Shown: positions 29,445 through 37,849, numbered from the stretch's first letter. The stretch is DNA of 64,000 nt from Azospirillum sp. 412522 (GCF_019805165.1 NZ_RWIJ01000024.1:1-64000); one strand, 5' to 3'. Notes: generated by a model not told the origin, from the sequence alone. Program-made: numbers and translations.

Positions 29445-29831
29445 CGGATTGCCTGTGAAATCGTCATGCGGGGGAGTGGCCTTGGGGGTGGGGTATGCCG
29501 AATGGTCCGCCGACGGCGGCAGGGGGGCGGTTGGCGGCGGTCGCCGCAACGCGGTCGCGTCGGGTGGGCAGCGGGTGGCGCTTTGACGATTGCGCCCCAG
29601 GGCGTCCGGAAAATGGTCGCACGGAAGCGGATCGCCAGCCACCAGGCCCGGCTCAGGAACAGAGCGTCGGATCGGCAGATGAGGGCGTGGGAGGCCGCGG
29701 GGCGAAAACCCCGTGGTCCTGACATGGTTATCGGATCGCTACGCGCAAGTCAAACGAAAGCGAAACCGTCGAAGGTCGCGGATTCCGCTTTTTCCGGGGG
29801 GTGGAACAGCGGGGATTCACCTGCCCGCCGG
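29445..29831. other. 387-base gap between hemJ and rho, rho leader
   Basis: No gene seen. On the minus strand this is the long 5' leader of rho. It is GC-rich, with a small hairpin around 29694-29720 (CGGGG/CCCCG). In other bacteria the rho leader mediates autoregulation; here that is inference. Short open frames in the region lack family features. Confidence 0.5.
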
Positions 29832-30260
29832 TCAGAAGGGCTTCACGACGACGAAGATGACGATGCCGACCATCAGCAGCGTCGGCACCTCGTTGGCGAT
29901 GCGGTAGAAGCGCTGCGGCCGGGTGTTGCGGTCCTCCGCGAAGTCCCGGCGCCAGCGGGCCATCATCATGTGGCTGGCGGTCAGCAGCAGCACGAACAGC
30001 AGCTTGGCGTGCAGCCAGCCCTGCTTCATCCATTCCGGCGTCAGCACGATCATCGTGATGCCGAACACGTAGGCCGCGATCATCGCCGGGTTCATGATGG
30101 CGCGCAGCAGGCGGCGTTCCATCACCTTGAAGGTCTCCGACGTCTCGGATCCGGCCGGCGCCTGGCAATGGTAGACGAACAGCCGCGGCAGGTAGAGCAG
30201 CCCCGCCATCCAGGCGATGATGCTGATGACGTGCAGCGCCTTGATCCATTCGTACAGCAC
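29832..30260 (-). CDS. hemJ: protoporphyrinogen IX oxidase HemJ
   Basis: Membrane protein that oxidises protoporphyrinogen IX to protoporphyrin IX, the penultimate step of heme synthesis. The protein is 142 aa with a GTG start. It has four helices with the conserved WIKALHVISIIAWMAGLLYLPRLFVYH (invariant His) and LHAKLLFVLLLTASHMMMARWRRDF. Its neighbour hemH encodes the next enzyme, which supports the call. Confidence 0.95.
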   Translation of the reverse strand: MLYEWIKALHVISIIAWMAGLLYLPRLFVYHCQAPAGSETSETFKVMERRLLRAIMNPAMIAAYVFGITMIVLTPEWMKQGWLHAKLLFVLLLTASHMMMARWRRDFAEDRNTRPQRFYRIANEVPTLLMVGIVIFVVVKPF

Positions 30261-30315
30261 CGGGCTTGTCCCCTCTTTCGTTGCGGTTCGGCCGTTGCAG
30301 CTCAGCCGTCGCGGT

Positions 30316-31422
30316 TCAGCGCCGCGCCTGCGGACAGCCGGAGAAATTGGACGGGCAGATCCGGTCGCCCTTCTGCGAGCAGACCGCCGCCTTGCCCGCG
30401 ACGGTGTGCCGCACCAGCTTGGCCAGCCCGTCGATGAAGCCGGGATGCACCCCCGCCGTCGGCACGCGGGTGAAGTGCGGCACCCCGGCCTCCTTGGCCA
30501 GATGGCGGTATTCGATCTCGATCTCGACCAGCGTCTCGGAATGCTCCGACACGAAGGCCATCGGCACTACCAGGATCGGCACGCCATCCTGGCCGGCACG
30601 GCGGATTTCGGCGTCGGTGCTGGGGCCGATCCACTCCATCGGGCCGACACGGCTCTGGTAGCAGTTGACCCAGTCCAGATCGTCGATGCCCAGCGCCGCG
30701 GCGATGGATTCGGCGGTGCGCTCGCACTGCCATTGATAGGGGTCGCCGGCTCCGACCACCTTCTTCGGCAGCCCGTGGGCGGAGAACAGGACGCGCGGCC
30801 TGCCATGGGCCCTGGCCGCCTCGTACAGCGGACGGATCAGGTCCGCCGTCGCGTCGATGAAGCCGGCCTGGGTCGGGTAGCAGCACAGCAGCTTCGTCGG
30901 CGCCGTCAGCCCGACGGTACGCGCCGCCTCATGCCACGCCTTGGCGCTGGACGCCGTCGTCGTCGTGGAGAATTGCGGGTAGAGCGGCAGCAGCACGACC
31001 AGATCCGGGTCGTAGGCCTTCACCCGGGCGGCCGTCTCGGCGCTCATCGGGTGCCAGTAGCGCATGGCGATGAAGACCTTGGTCTCCGCCCCGTCCGCCG
31101 CCGGATCCGCCCCCAGCACCCCTTCCAGCGCCGCCGCCTGGGCTTCGGTGTTCTCCAGCAGCGGCGACCTGCCGCCGATCTGGGCGTAGATCGCGGTCGC
31201 CGGCTTGGCCCGCCGCCCGCTGATCAGGCTGGCGATCAGGAAACGGAAGGGATTCGGCAGGCGGATGATGGCCGGATCGGCGAACAGGTTGAACAGGAAG
31301 GGCCGCACCGCCTCCGGCGCGTCCGGACCGCCGAGGTTGAACAGCACGACGGCGACACGCCGCGGCCGGGTCCCGGATGCGGTGGTGGACGGGGCGGCGG
31401 TCTGGGGGAATGGCTGGCTCAT
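30316..31422 (-). CDS. hemH: ferrochelatase
   Basis: Inserts Fe(II) into protoporphyrin IX. The protein is 368 aa. Motifs: VVLFNLGGPDAPEAVRPFLFNLF near the N-terminus, LFSAHGLPKKVV with the metal-site His, and VVPMAFVSEHSETLVEIEIEY. The C-terminus has four Cys (AAVCSQKGDRICPSNFSGC), reminiscent of [2Fe-2S] ferrochelatases, though I cannot establish a cluster. It lies 112 bases after hemE. Confidence 0.96.
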   Translation of the reverse strand: MSQPFPQTAAPSTTASGTRPRRVAVVLFNLGGPDAPEAVRPFLFNLFADPAIIRLPNPFRFLIASLISGRRAKPATAIYAQIGGRSPLLENTEAQAAALEGVLGADPAADGAETKVFIAMRYWHPMSAETAARVKAYDPDLVVLLPLYPQFSTTTTASSAKAWHEAARTVGLTAPTKLLCCYPTQAGFIDATADLIRPLYEAARAHGRPRVLFSAHGLPKKVVGAGDPYQWQCERTAESIAAALGIDDLDWVNCYQSRVGPMEWIGPSTDAEIRRAGQDGVPILVVPMAFVSEHSETLVEIEIEYRHLAKEAGVPHFTRVPTAGVHPGFIDGLAKLVRHTVAGKAAVCSQKGDRICPSNFSGCPQARR

Positions 31423-31534
31423 GGTGCCCGCTAAACTGGAGCGTCGCCGTCCCGCTGTCCAGACCCCTGGCGCCGCTTTTTCAGCCCTTCAGGGCCGCCT
31501 TCCCGATTGCCGGCCCAAACTCCGGAAACCCGCC

Positions 31535-32617
31535 TCAGCCGCGCTCCGGCCACTCCCGAAGGAGGCGGGTCAGCTCGGCGACATGGTCGGGCGGGGTCGA
31601 CTGGATGACGCCATGGCCCAGGTTGAACACGAAGGGCCGGTCGGCCAACGCCTCCAGGATTCCCCGCGTGGCGGTGGCGAGCGCCCTGCCGCCGGTCGCC
31701 AGCATGATCGGATCGAGATTCCCCTGCACCGGCAGCCGCGTCTGCAGATGGCGCGCCGCCCACACCGGCGGGACCGTGGTGTCGAGCCCGACGGCGTCGA
31801 CGCCGGCGTCGCTGACATAGTCCTCATAGGCGTGTCCGGCACCGCGCGGGAAGCCGATGACCGGCGTGTCCGGGTGCTTCGCCTTCACCAGTGCGACGAT
31901 CCGCCGCGTCGGCTCGGTGACCCAGCGGCGGAACTCGGCCACCGGCAGGACGCCGGCCCAGCTGTCGAACAGCTGCACCACCTCGGCCCCGGCCTCGATC
32001 TGGCGGCAGAGATAGTCGGCGGTCACCTCGACGATCAAATCGATCAGCCGGCCGAATCCCACCGGGTCGCCGTAGGCCCAGCGCTTGACGTGCGCATACT
32101 CCTTCGACCCCGCCCCTTCGACCATGTAGCAGGCGATGGTCCAGGGCGCCCCGGCAAAGCCGATCAGCGTCGTCTGCTCGGGAATCGCGGTGGAGAGCCG
32201 GCGCACCGTCTCGTAGACCGGCGCCAGCGTCTCGTGGAAGCGGTCGCGCGACAGCCGTTTCAGGTCCTCGACGTTGCGGACCGGATCCAGCTTCGGCCCC
32301 TCCCCTTCCAGATAGGCCAGCGGCTGCCCCAGGGCATGCGGCACCACCAGGATGTCGGAGAACAGGATCGCCGCGTCCATGCCGTAGCGGCGCAGCGGCT
32401 GCAGCGTCACCTCGACGGCGAAGTCGGGATTGTAGCAGAGGTCGAGGAAGCTGCCCGCCTTCGCCCGCAGCTCGCGATACTCCGGCAGATAGCGCCCGGC
32501 CTGACGCATCAGCCAGAAGGGTGGACGCGACCGCACCTCTCCCGCCAGGGCGGCGAGCATCGGCTTCAGGGCGGGCTTGGAAGCCCGATTCTGGCTGTCG
32601 GAGCTGGTGGCGGACAA
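31535..32617 (-). CDS. hemE: uroporphyrinogen decarboxylase
   Basis: Decarboxylates uroporphyrinogen III to coproporphyrinogen III. The protein is 360 aa. Signatures are PPFWLMRQAGRYLPEYRELR and GFAGAPWTIACYMVEG, with LFDSWAGVLP and a closing FNLGHGV. The start is taken as TTG at 32617, preceded by AGGGGAA; the next in-frame ATG is 19 codons later and is the alternative. Its 5' end faces the origin region, as in Caulobacter. Confidence 0.96.
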   Translation of the reverse strand: MSATSSDSQNRASKPALKPMLAALAGEVRSRPPFWLMRQAGRYLPEYRELRAKAGSFLDLCYNPDFAVEVTLQPLRRYGMDAAILFSDILVVPHALGQPLAYLEGEGPKLDPVRNVEDLKRLSRDRFHETLAPVYETVRRLSTAIPEQTTLIGFAGAPWTIACYMVEGAGSKEYAHVKRWAYGDPVGFGRLIDLIVEVTADYLCRQIEAGAEVVQLFDSWAGVLPVAEFRRWVTEPTRRIVALVKAKHPDTPVIGFPRGAGHAYEDYVSDAGVDAVGLDTTVPPVWAARHLQTRLPVQGNLDPIMLATGGRALATATRGILEALADRPFVFNLGHGVIQSTPPDHVAELTRLLREWPERG

Positions 32618-32710
32618 GGCGGTGCGTTCCCCTGGATTGCGAATCTGGAATTTGGGACTCTGGATCCCTGCGATTCCAGCGCCGATTCCGCGCCGGATTC
32701 CGGGACGGCT

Positions 32711-32745
32711 TTATCCCCTCTTCTTCACTATATTTTTTAAAGGGA
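32711..32745. other. AT-rich tract, candidate DNA unwinding element
   Basis: A pyrimidine-rich then A/T run around CTATATTTTTTAAAG, the most AT-rich piece of this high-GC window that I noticed. It lies 30-60 bases from the perfect DnaA box. It could also hold the hemE promoter, read leftward. Confidence 0.55.
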
Positions 32746-32771
32746 GAAAGGAAGAGGATGAGGTGGATGGC

Positions 32772-32780
32772 TGTGGATAA
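32772..32780 (-). promoter_or_regulatory. DnaA box, perfect
   Basis: TGTGGATAA, reverse complement of the consensus TTATCCACA. Confidence 0.85.
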
Positions 32781-32804
32781 CGGTGATCCCCGACAGACGG
32801 GAAT

Positions 32805-32813
32805 CTATCCACA
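32805..32813 (+). promoter_or_regulatory. DnaA box, one mismatch
   Basis: CTATCCACA versus TTATCCACA. Confidence 0.7.
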
Positions 32814-32847
32814 GATCCGGGGGCTTATGCGGCCTTGTGCGCGGATC

Positions 32848-32856
32848 TGTGGACGA
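32848..32856 (-). promoter_or_regulatory. weak DnaA box, two mismatches
   Basis: TGTGGACGA; the reverse complement TCGTCCACA differs at two positions from the consensus. Confidence 0.4.
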
Positions 32857-32913
32857 TTCGGAGCACTACCGCCGGAAACGGCGGAAATGCTATAGCTGGA
32901 CGAACGGGAGTCC

Positions 32914-32922
32914 CGTGGATAA
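32914..32922 (-). promoter_or_regulatory. DnaA box, one mismatch
   Basis: CGTGGATAA; the reverse complement TTATCCACG differs only at the last base. Confidence 0.7.
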
Positions 32923-33039
32923 CAGGGCGGACAGGGCCGGATCTTCCCAGCTTCCGAAGCGGTCGGCGGAGTTGTTCCGCGCTTGGCCGTAACGGGGAGG
33001 AGGAGTCCCCCGGTCGGGATGAAACGCAGGCGGATCCGG

Positions 33040-33048
33040 TTGTCCACA
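33040..33048 (+). promoter_or_regulatory. DnaA box, one mismatch
   Basis: TTGTCCACA versus TTATCCACA. Confidence 0.65.
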
Positions 33049-33061
33049 GATCTGGGCCGGG

Positions 33062-33070
33062 TTCTCCACA
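33062..33070 (+). promoter_or_regulatory. DnaA box, one mismatch
   Basis: TTCTCCACA versus TTATCCACA. It ends 15 bases before the ppsR start codon and lies 22 bases after the preceding box. Confidence 0.6.
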
Positions 33071-33085
33071 GAATGTTGGGGACGG

Positions 33086-33925
33086 ATGAAAGAGTTCCAC
33101 CTACATCTCGTGTCCGATGCGACGGGCGAGACCATCAACAGCGTGGCGCGCGCCTGCGTCATCCAGTTCGACGACGTGCGGCCGATCGAGCATTTCTGGA
33201 ATCTGGTGCGGACCGATCGCCAGCTCGACCTCGTGCTGGAGGGAATCCGGGACAATCACGGGCTGGTGATGTTCACGCTGGTCGACGAGACGCTGCGCCG
33301 CCGGCTCCAGGATTTCTGCCGCGAGATGCAGGTGCCCTGCATCCCCGTGCTCGACCCGCTGATCAACGCGCTCGCCGCCTTCCTCGGCGTGGAATCGCAG
33401 CGCCAGCCCGGCCGCCAGCATGTGCTGGACGCCGAGTATTTCAGCCGCATCGACGCCGTCGATTTCGCTCTGTCCCACGACGACGGCCAGTCGAACTGGG
33501 ACCTGCACGAAGCCGACGTGGTGCTGATCGGCGTGTCGCGCAGTTCCAAGACGCCGACCTGCATCTATCTGGCCAACCGCGGCATCAAGGCGGCCAACAT
33601 CCCGCTGGTGCCCGGCAGTCCGCTGCCGGCGGAACTCGACATGCTGACCCGGCCGCTGATCGTCGGGCTGACCAAGGACCCCGACCGGCTGGTGCAGATC
33701 CGCCGCAACCGGCTGAAGCTGCTGAACCAGGGCGAGGGGTCGAGCTACGCCGATCCCGAACTGGTCCGCGCCGAGGTCCAGGAGGCGCGCCGCCTGTTCA
33801 GCCGGCGCGGCTGGCCGGTGATCGACGTCTCCCGCCGCTCCATTGAGGAAACGGCGGCCGAGATCATGATGCTGCTCGCCCGCCGCCAGAGCGCCAACTT
33901 CAGTCCCGAGGGGAAGAAGATATGA
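33086..33925 (+). CDS. ppsR: pyruvate, phosphate dikinase regulatory protein (DUF299)
   Basis: Bifunctional kinase/phosphotransferase that inactivates and reactivates PPDK or PEP synthase by Thr phosphorylation. The protein is 279 aa. It has the N-terminal HLVSDATGETINSVARA, the P-loop-like GVSRSSKTPTCIYLANRG and NRLKLLNQGEGSSYAD. It is the homologue of the RP001/Caulobacter gene that flanks oriC. It overlaps maf by four bases and begins a rightward run ppsR-maf-aroE-coaE-dnaQ. Whether the target is PPDK or PpsA cannot be told from this sequence. Confidence 0.94.
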   Translation: MKEFHLHLVSDATGETINSVARACVIQFDDVRPIEHFWNLVRTDRQLDLVLEGIRDNHGLVMFTLVDETLRRRLQDFCREMQVPCIPVLDPLINALAAFLGVESQRQPGRQHVLDAEYFSRIDAVDFALSHDDGQSNWDLHEADVVLIGVSRSSKTPTCIYLANRGIKAANIPLVPGSPLPAELDMLTRPLIVGLTKDPDRLVQIRRNRLKLLNQGEGSSYADPELVRAEVQEARRLFSRRGWPVIDVSRRSIEETAAEIMMLLARRQSANFSPEGKKI

Positions 33926-34524
33926 GCGCGCCCCTGCTGGTGCTGGCGTCGGGCTCGCGCACGCGGGCGGCGATGCTGGAGCGGGCCGGCGTGACCGCCG
34001 TCCTCGACAGGCCGCTGGTGGACGAGGACGAGGTGAAGGCCGCCGGCCGGGCGGAGGGCGTTTCCGCCGACATCGTCGCCGAGGCCCTGGCCGAGCTGAA
34101 GGCCCAGCGCATCACCCGCCGCCATCCCGGCGCGCTGGTGGTCGGCGCCGACCAGATGCTGGAATGCGAGGGGCGCTGGTTCGACAAGCCGGCCGACCGC
34201 GCGGCGGCGCGTGACCAGCTTCTCGACCTGCGCGGCCGGACCCATCGGCTGGTCAGCTGTGCGGTGGTGGTGCGCGACGGCGAGCGGATGTGGCACCGGA
34301 TCGACAGCGCCCGGCTGACCATGCGCAACTTCTCGGAAAGCTTCCTCGACGACTATCTCGACCAGGCCGGCGACGAGGTGCTGCACTCCGTCGGCGCCTA
34401 TCAGCTGGAGGGGCTGGGGGCGCAGCTGTTCCACCGGGTCGAGGGCGACTTCTTCACCATTCTCGGGCTGCCGCTTCTGCCGCTGCTCGGGTTTCTGCGC
34501 GTGCATGGGGTGGGCAGGGAATGA
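33922..34524 (+). CDS. maf: Maf-like nucleoside triphosphate pyrophosphatase
   Basis: Maf family dNTP/NTP pyrophosphatase that clears non-canonical nucleotides. The protein is 200 aa. Motifs: LLVLASGSRTRAAML, VVGADQMLECEGRWFDKP and YLDQAGDEVLHSVGAYQLEGLGAQLF. It overlaps the ppsR stop and the aroE ATG by four bases each (ATGA), a tightly coupled operon. The exact base specificity is not inferable. Confidence 0.93.
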   Translation: MSAPLLVLASGSRTRAAMLERAGVTAVLDRPLVDEDEVKAAGRAEGVSADIVAEALAELKAQRITRRHPGALVVGADQMLECEGRWFDKPADRAAARDQLLDLRGRTHRLVSCAVVVRDGERMWHRIDSARLTMRNFSESFLDDYLDQAGDEVLHSVGAYQLEGLGAQLFHRVEGDFFTILGLPLLPLLGFLRVHGVGRE

Positions 34525-35417
34525 CGGCGGTTCGTTCGAGCAGCGGCGGGACTCTCAGCGGCAAGGCGAAGATCGCCGGCGTGATGGGCTGGCCGATCGG
34601 CCATTCGCGCTCTCCCCGGCTGCACGGCTTCTGGCTGCGCCAATACGGGATCGACGGCGCCTATGTGCCGCTGGCGGTGGCGCCGGAGCGCGCCGAGCAG
34701 GCGATCCGCGCCCTGCCCGCCCTGGGCTTCCGCGGCTGCAACGTCACCGTCCCGCTGAAGGAGATCGCCTTCCGCGCCGTCGACCGGCTGGACCAGACGG
34801 CGCGGCGGATGGGCGCGGTCAACACCATCGTGGTGGCGGAGGACGGCGCGCTGGAAGGCGGCAACACCGACGGCTTCGGCTTCCTCGAGAATCTGCGCGC
34901 CGAACAGCCGGACTGGATGGCGGACAGCGGGCCGGCGGTGGTGATCGGCGGCGGCGGGGCCGCCCGCGCCGTGGTGGTCGCCCTGCTCGATGCCGGGGCG
35001 CCGGAGGTCCGTCTGGTCAACCGCACCCGCGCCCGTGCCGAGGAGCTGGCGGCGGATCTGGCCGCCGCCGGGCTGAATGGCGCCGGGCCGAACGGGGGCG
35101 TGACGGTGGTCGACTGGGTTTCACGTGAAACAGCCCTCGACGGCGCGGCGCTGCTGGTCAACACCACGACCCAGGGCATGGCGGGGCAGCCGGCGCTGGA
35201 TCTCAGCCTGCGCGCCCTCCCCGTCTCGGCGGTCGTCAACGACATCGTCTATGTGCCCCTGGAGACGCCGTTGCTGGCCGAGGCCAGGACGCGCGGCAAT
35301 CCGGTGGCCGGCGGCATCGGCATGCTGCTGCATCAGGCGCGCCCCGGCTTCAAGGCCTGGTTCGGCGTCGAGCCGCAGGTGACGGCGGATCTGACCCGCT
35401 TCGTCCTGGAAGGCTGA
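34521..35417 (+). CDS. aroE: shikimate dehydrogenase (NADP+)
   Basis: Reduces 3-dehydroshikimate to shikimate in aromatic amino acid synthesis. The protein is 298 aa from ATG 34521. Substrate motif GWPIGHSRSPRLHGFWL, catalytic Lys in NVTVPLKE, NADP loop IGGGGAARAVVVAL, and the NRTRAR segment typical of NADP preference. A perfect 14-bp parS core lies in the coding sequence at 35118-35131, where it encodes VSRET. A second, divergent AroE-like protein is at 14460. Confidence 0.96.
   Translation: MTAVRSSSGGTLSGKAKIAGVMGWPIGHSRSPRLHGFWLRQYGIDGAYVPLAVAPERAEQAIRALPALGFRGCNVTVPLKEIAFRAVDRLDQTARRMGAVNTIVVAEDGALEGGNTDGFGFLENLRAEQPDWMADSGPAVVIGGGGAARAVVVALLDAGAPEVRLVNRTRARAEELAADLAAAGLNGAGPNGGVTVVDWVSRETALDGAALLVNTTTQGMAGQPALDLSLRALPVSAVVNDIVYVPLETPLLAEARTRGNPVAGGIGMLLHQARPGFKAWFGVEPQVTADLTRFVLEG
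35117..35132. promoter_or_regulatory. parS site 2 (inside aroE)
   Basis: GGTTTCACGTGAAACA; the 14-bp core GTTTCACGTGAAAC is a perfect palindrome. It is about 2.2 kb right of the origin, the closest site to it. Confidence 0.9.
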
Positions 35418-35427
35418 GGCGCCGGCC

Positions 35428-36072
35428 GTGATCGTTCTGGGCCTGACCGGCTCCATCGGCATGGGCAAGAGCACCGCCGCCCGCATGCTGCAAGGAATGG
35501 GCGCGCCGGTCTGTGATTCCGATGCGGTGGTGCATCGGCTGATCGGCCGTGGCGGCCGGGCGGTTGCGGCGATCGAGTCCGCTTTCCCCGGCGTGGTGGC
35601 CGACGGCGCGGTCAGCCGGCCGGCGTTGGGCGCCGCGGTGTTCGGCGACCCGGCGGCGCTGAAGCGGCTGGAGGCGATCCTGCACCCGATGGTCCAGGCG
35701 GCGCAGCGCGACTTCCTCGCCCGCGCGGCGCGCCGGGGGGCGAAGATCGCCGTGCTCGACATCCCGCTTCTGTTCGAGACCGACGGGCAGCGCCGGGTCG
35801 ATGCGACCATCGTCGTCTCCGCCCCCTTCGCCGTCCAGCGCGCCCGCGTGCTGGCCCGGCCGGGCATGACGGCGGAGAAGTTCGCCGGCATCCTCGCCCG
35901 CCAGATGCCGGATGTGGAAAAACGGCGGCGTGCCGATCATGTCGTGCCGACCGGGGCTGGTCGGCTGGTGACGCGGCGGGCGCTTCAGGGCATTGTGCGG
36001 GATGTGGCGAAGCGGCCGGGCCGGCACTGGCCGCCGCGCGGCTATCAACCAGGGCAGATCCATCATGCGTGA
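35428..36072 (+). CDS. coaE: dephospho-CoA kinase
   Basis: Last step of CoA synthesis, phosphorylating the ribose 3'-OH of dephospho-CoA. The protein is 214 aa from GTG 35428. The P-loop is GLTGSIGMGKST; VCDSDAVVHRL and VLDIPLLFETDGQRRVD are typical. It follows aroE by ten bases and overlaps dnaQ by eight. The C-terminal ~15 residues are basic and poorly conserved. Confidence 0.96.
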   Translation: MIVLGLTGSIGMGKSTAARMLQGMGAPVCDSDAVVHRLIGRGGRAVAAIESAFPGVVADGAVSRPALGAAVFGDPAALKRLEAILHPMVQAAQRDFLARAARRGAKIAVLDIPLLFETDGQRRVDATIVVSAPFAVQRARVLARPGMTAEKFAGILARQMPDVEKRRRADHVVPTGAGRLVTRRALQGIVRDVAKRPGRHWPPRGYQPGQIHHA

Positions 36073-36748
36073 AATCGTTCTCGACACCGAAACCACGGGC
36101 TTCAAGCCGGAGGAGGGCCACCGGCTGGTCGAGATCGGCTGCATCGAGCTGGTCAACCACCTCGCCACCGGCGAACGCTTCCACGTCTATCTGAACCCCG
36201 AGCGCGACATGCCGCCGGAGGCCTTCGCCGTCCACGGGCTGAGCACCGAGTTCCTGGCCGACAAGCCGCTGTTCAACGACGTCGCCGCCGACTTCGCCGC
36301 CTTCATCGGCGATGCGCCGCTGGTGATCCACAACGCCGCCTTCGACATGCACTTCCTGAACTGGGAGCTGAAGATCGCCGGCTACCCGGTGATGCCGAAG
36401 GACCGCGCCATCGACACCCTGCTGATGGCCCGGCAGAAGTTCCCCGGCTCGCCCGCCACGCTGGACGCGCTGTGCAAGCGCTTCGGCGTCGACAACTCCA
36501 ACCGCACCCTGCACGGCGCGCTGCTCGACGCCCAGCTGCTGGCCGAAGTCTATCTGGAGCTGCTGGGCGGCCGGCAGACCGGCCTGTCCTTCGCCGGCGG
36601 CCCGGCCTCGAAGGGCGGCGTTGCCAGCCCGGTGCGCATCGACCGCCCGTTCCGCGAGGCCCGCGTCTTCGCCGTCAGCGAGGAGGAGACCGCCGCCCAT
36701 GCGGAGATGCTGAAGAAGATCAAGAACCCGCTCTGGGCGGTGGAATAA
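36065..36748 (+). CDS. dnaQ: DNA polymerase III epsilon subunit (proofreading exonuclease)
   Basis: 3'-5' exonuclease of the replicase core. The protein is 227 aa from ATG 36065. The DEDDh motifs are present: IVLDTETTGF (Exo I), HNAAFDMHFLNWEL (Exo II) and HGALLDAQLLAEVYLEL (Exo IIIepsilon with His). A Gly/Ser linker and a C-terminal alpha-binding tail follow. The position beside the origin, with coaE, is common in alphaproteobacteria. Confidence 0.97.
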   Translation: MREIVLDTETTGFKPEEGHRLVEIGCIELVNHLATGERFHVYLNPERDMPPEAFAVHGLSTEFLADKPLFNDVAADFAAFIGDAPLVIHNAAFDMHFLNWELKIAGYPVMPKDRAIDTLLMARQKFPGSPATLDALCKRFGVDNSNRTLHGALLDAQLLAEVYLELLGGRQTGLSFAGGPASKGGVASPVRIDRPFREARVFAVSEEETAAHAEMLKKIKNPLWAVE

Positions 36749-36773
36749 CGGGGTGGAATGAAGGAAGTGGAGT

Positions 36774-36814
36774 GAGGGGGCGGATCCGGCTCTCCGCCCC
36801 CTCGACCCGCCCTT
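36774..36814. terminator. hairpin between convergent dnaQ and quinone oxidoreductase
   Basis: GAGGGGGCGG (36774-36783) and CCGCCCCCTC (36794-36803) form a perfect 10-bp stem with a 10-nt loop. CCCTTTT follows a few bases later. It is probably a shared terminator. Confidence 0.6.
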
Positions 36815-36827
36815 TTGACCCCAGGTC

Positions 36828-37802
36828 TTACGGAACCAGGACCGTCGATCCGGTTGTCGCCCGCGATTCCAGTGCCCGGTGCGCGTCGGCGGTGTCCTTC
36901 AGGGCGAAGCGCTGGTTGACCGTGAAGGTCACGCCACCGTTCTTCACGGCGTCGAACAGGTCCGCGGCCGAGGCCATCAGATCCTCCCGCTTGGCGGTGT
37001 AGGTCGCCAGAGTCGGCCGAGTCACGTAGAGCGACCCCTTCGCCGCCAGCAGCCCCAGATCCAGCGGGTCCGGCGCGCCCGACGCAGCGCCGAACAGCAC
37101 CATCAGCCCGCGCGGCCGAATGCAGTCCAGCCCCTTGAGGAAGGTCGTCCTGCCGACGCCGTCATAGATCACCGGCACGCCCTGCCCGTCGGTCAGCTCC
37201 TTCACCCGGACGACGAAGTCCTCGCGGGTGTAGTCGATGGTGTGGTGGCAGCCATGGGCCTTCGCCAGTTCGGCCTTCTCCTCCGACCCGACGGTGCCGA
37301 TCACCGTGACGCCGAGATGCCGCGCCCAGGAGCACAGCAGCAGCCCGACCCCACCGGCGGCGGCCTGGACCAGGATGGTGTCGCCGGGCTGGACCGCATA
37401 GGTGCTGCGCAGCAGATACTGCGCGGTCAGACCCTGCAGCAGCGTAGCGGCGGTCGCCTGCTCGTCGAGCCAGCTCGGCAGCGGCACCAGCCGGTCGGCG
37501 GCGATCAACCGGCTCTCGGCATAGGCGCCGATCGCCATGGCGTAGCCGACGCGGTCGCCGATCTTCAGCGTGGTGACGTCCGGCCCCAGCGCTTCCACCA
37601 CGCCGGTGCCCGCCATGCCGATCACCGCCGGCAGATCCGGCAGCTTGTAGGCGCCGGAGCGGTGGTAGGTGTCGATGTAGTTCAGCCCGACGGCGGTCTG
37701 GCGGATGCGCACCTGGCCGGGACCGGGTTCTCCCACCTCGATCTCGTCCCAGCGCAGAACCTCCGGCCCGCCATGCTCGTGGATGCGGATCGCGTGAACC
37801 AT
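36828..37802 (-). CDS. NADPH:quinone oxidoreductase (zeta-crystallin type)
   Basis: Zinc-free medium-chain dehydrogenase/reductase, similar to E. coli QorA. The protein is 324 aa from ATG at 37802 with AAGGGAAACC upstream. It has the N-terminal MVHAIRIHEHGGPEVLRWDE, the quinone reductase block GVGLLLCSWARHLGVTVIG preceded by LVQAAAG, and a closing ALESRATTGSTVLVP. The structural zinc ligands of alcohol dehydrogenases are absent. The physiological acceptor is unknown. Confidence 0.92.
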   Translation of the reverse strand: MVHAIRIHEHGGPEVLRWDEIEVGEPGPGQVRIRQTAVGLNYIDTYHRSGAYKLPDLPAVIGMAGTGVVEALGPDVTTLKIGDRVGYAMAIGAYAESRLIAADRLVPLPSWLDEQATAATLLQGLTAQYLLRSTYAVQPGDTILVQAAAGGVGLLLCSWARHLGVTVIGTVGSEEKAELAKAHGCHHTIDYTREDFVVRVKELTDGQGVPVIYDGVGRTTFLKGLDCIRPRGLMVLFGAASGAPDPLDLGLLAAKGSLYVTRPTLATYTAKREDLMASAADLFDAVKNGGVTFTVNQRFALKDTADAHRALESRATTGSTVLVP

Positions 37803-37849
37803 GGTGGTTGGTTTCCCTTTTCGTTGGTCGTTGAGGTATCGCCCGGCCC

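Larger units (their letters stand above)
32618..33085. other. oriC: probable chromosomal replication origin (oriC)
   Basis: A 468-base gene-free region between divergent hemE and ppsR, the known origin site in Caulobacter and Rickettsia. It contains one perfect DnaA box (32772) and four one-mismatch boxes on both strands. An AT-rich stretch (about 32711-32745) is a candidate unwinding element. Nine GANTC sites fall inside the gap. No double TTAA-N7-TTAA CtrA site is visible. The call rests on synteny plus boxes; it has not been tested by skew or marker frequency. Confidence 0.88.

Noticed and set aside
29760..29790. GCGGATTCCGC followed by T5 in the hemJ-rho gap as a terminator
   Set aside because: The palindrome has no usable loop and the T-tract is on the plus strand, where no gene is transcribed toward it.
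32618..33085. CtrA binding sites (TTAA-N7-TTAA) in the origin
   Set aside because: Only one TTAA is visible in the AT-rich tract, with no partner at seven bases, so Caulobacter-type CtrA repression is not supported by the sequence.
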